From an uncultured Bacteroidia bacterium (lineage in GTDB: Bacteria > Bacteroidota > Bacteroidia > Bacteroidales > UBA932), in the NCBI GenBank assembly GCA_902785575.1, contig CACZZF010000002.1, positions 94,655 through 158,654 of the forward strand: DNA of 64,000 bases. Direction: 5' to 3'. The position numbers were made by a program, and so were the translations under genes. Below the pieces are notes generated by a model. The model saw only the letters and a program-made list of their open reading frames with translations. It was not told where the DNA came from and ran no database searches. Positions 63,857-64,000 of this stretch are shown one piece after another; within the stretch, counting starts at the first letter, position 1; each line of letters begins with the position of its first letter.

Positions 63857-63898
63857 AAAAGTCTAACAATTAGCTAGTTGCTGTTGTTAGACTTTTTT
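63857..63898 (+). terminator. Strong terminator after tRNA-Leu
   Basis: Perfect 13-bp arms AAAAGTCTAACAA and TTGTTAGACTTTT around a 14-base loop, ending in six T. Confidence 0.85.
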
Positions 63899-63907
63899 AG
63901 TTGGTGC

Positions 63908-63938
63908 TTGCTATTTCGGAAAATAGCTTGTATTTTTG
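63908..63938 (+). promoter_or_regulatory. Promoter of the integrase-like gene
   Basis: TTG (63908-63910), 20 bases, TATTTTTG (63931-63938), a perfect -7 element, 24 bases before the ATG at 63963. Confidence 0.65.
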
Positions 63939-63939
63939 T

Positions 63940-63960
63940 CTTGTAAGAAAAATTTACAAG
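63940..63960 (+). repeat. Inverted repeat between integrase promoter and start codon
   Basis: Perfect arms CTTGTAA (63940-63946) and TTACAAG (63954-63960) around GAAAAAT, ending two bases before the ATG. Likely an operator over the transcription start or a hairpin in the leader of the integrase-like gene. Confidence 0.6.
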
Positions 63961-63962
63961 CT

Positions 63963-64000
63963 ATGGCTGTAACCTTCTATCTCTTCACGAGACCGGACAA
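63963..64000 (+). CDS. Start of a probable tyrosine recombinase/integrase (C-terminus beyond window)
   Basis: Only 12 full codons are visible: MAVTFYLFTRPD then a split codon for Lys or Asn. This opening resembles the arm-binding domain of Bacteroidota tyrosine integrases, which often begin with a strand of this kind followed by Lys-rich residues. The position, just past a tRNA gene and its terminator with a private promoter and dyad, is the classic site of an integrated element. The assignment rests on twelve residues and context. Confidence 0.5.
   Translation, partial: MAVTFYLFTRPD

Overview
The window reads as chromosomal DNA of a Bacteroidales-type bacterium (phylum Bacteroidota) of roughly even base composition, probably from a gut or rumen-like habitat. 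The evidence is a SusC/SusD pair, many TonB-dependent receptors and lipoproteins with a Cys lipobox, families such as DUF4249, DUF5689, DUF4153 and DUF6057, BACON domains, and repeated promoters of the Bacteroidota form TTG-N19/20-TAnnTTTG. I cannot place it to genus from sequence alone.

Layout. 1-1592 (minus): a membrane protein running off the left edge and a small lipoprotein. 1649-12954 (minus): a compact glycan locus with SusD, SusC, two GH92 alpha-mannosidases and an SGNH esterase, aimed at mannose-containing glycans; no dedicated regulator is visible. 13075-19270 (plus): a short peptide plus fimbrillin-like lipoprotein, then a metallophosphoesterase, a six-hairpin glycosidase-like protein and exonuclease III. 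19330-34299 (plus): a long tightly spaced gene set, namely an OB-repeat lipoprotein, a NUC-type endonuclease lipoprotein, a secreted EEP nuclease, a TonB receptor and a DUF5689 OB lipoprotein, followed by two peptidases (M3 and tricorn) and a small barrel, ending at a strong bidirectional terminator. I read its first five genes as a SusD-less system for catching, cutting and importing extracellular nucleic acid; this is the most interesting system in the window.

34352-38965: RNase R (minus), and a divergent ROK kinase, mannose-6-phosphate isomerase and ABM monooxygenase set (plus), which could process mannose released by the GH92 enzymes. 38992-44147 (minus): S41 protease, TonB receptor and DUF4249 lipoprotein. 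44203-48214 (minus): esterase, sialidase-like lipoprotein, nucleoside hydrolase and small lipoprotein. 48298-55248 (plus): GH36 alpha-galactosidase, a two-domain esterase, a LOG-like protein and a DUF1080/amidohydrolase/DUF1080 fusion, facing a Gfo/Idh/MocA oxidoreductase at the end of a minus-strand operon (55341-59297) with an AlkZ-related protein, a DUF4153 membrane protein and an unknown.

59358-63659: a toroid-fold lipoprotein, a second secreted EEP enzyme, a short fucose-isomerase-like protein and a hotdog thioesterase, with a cluster of REP-type repeats between the last two. The right edge holds tRNA-Leu(TAA), its terminator, and the first codons of what looks like a tyrosine integrase behind its own promoter and a dyad, suggesting that an integrated element begins here.
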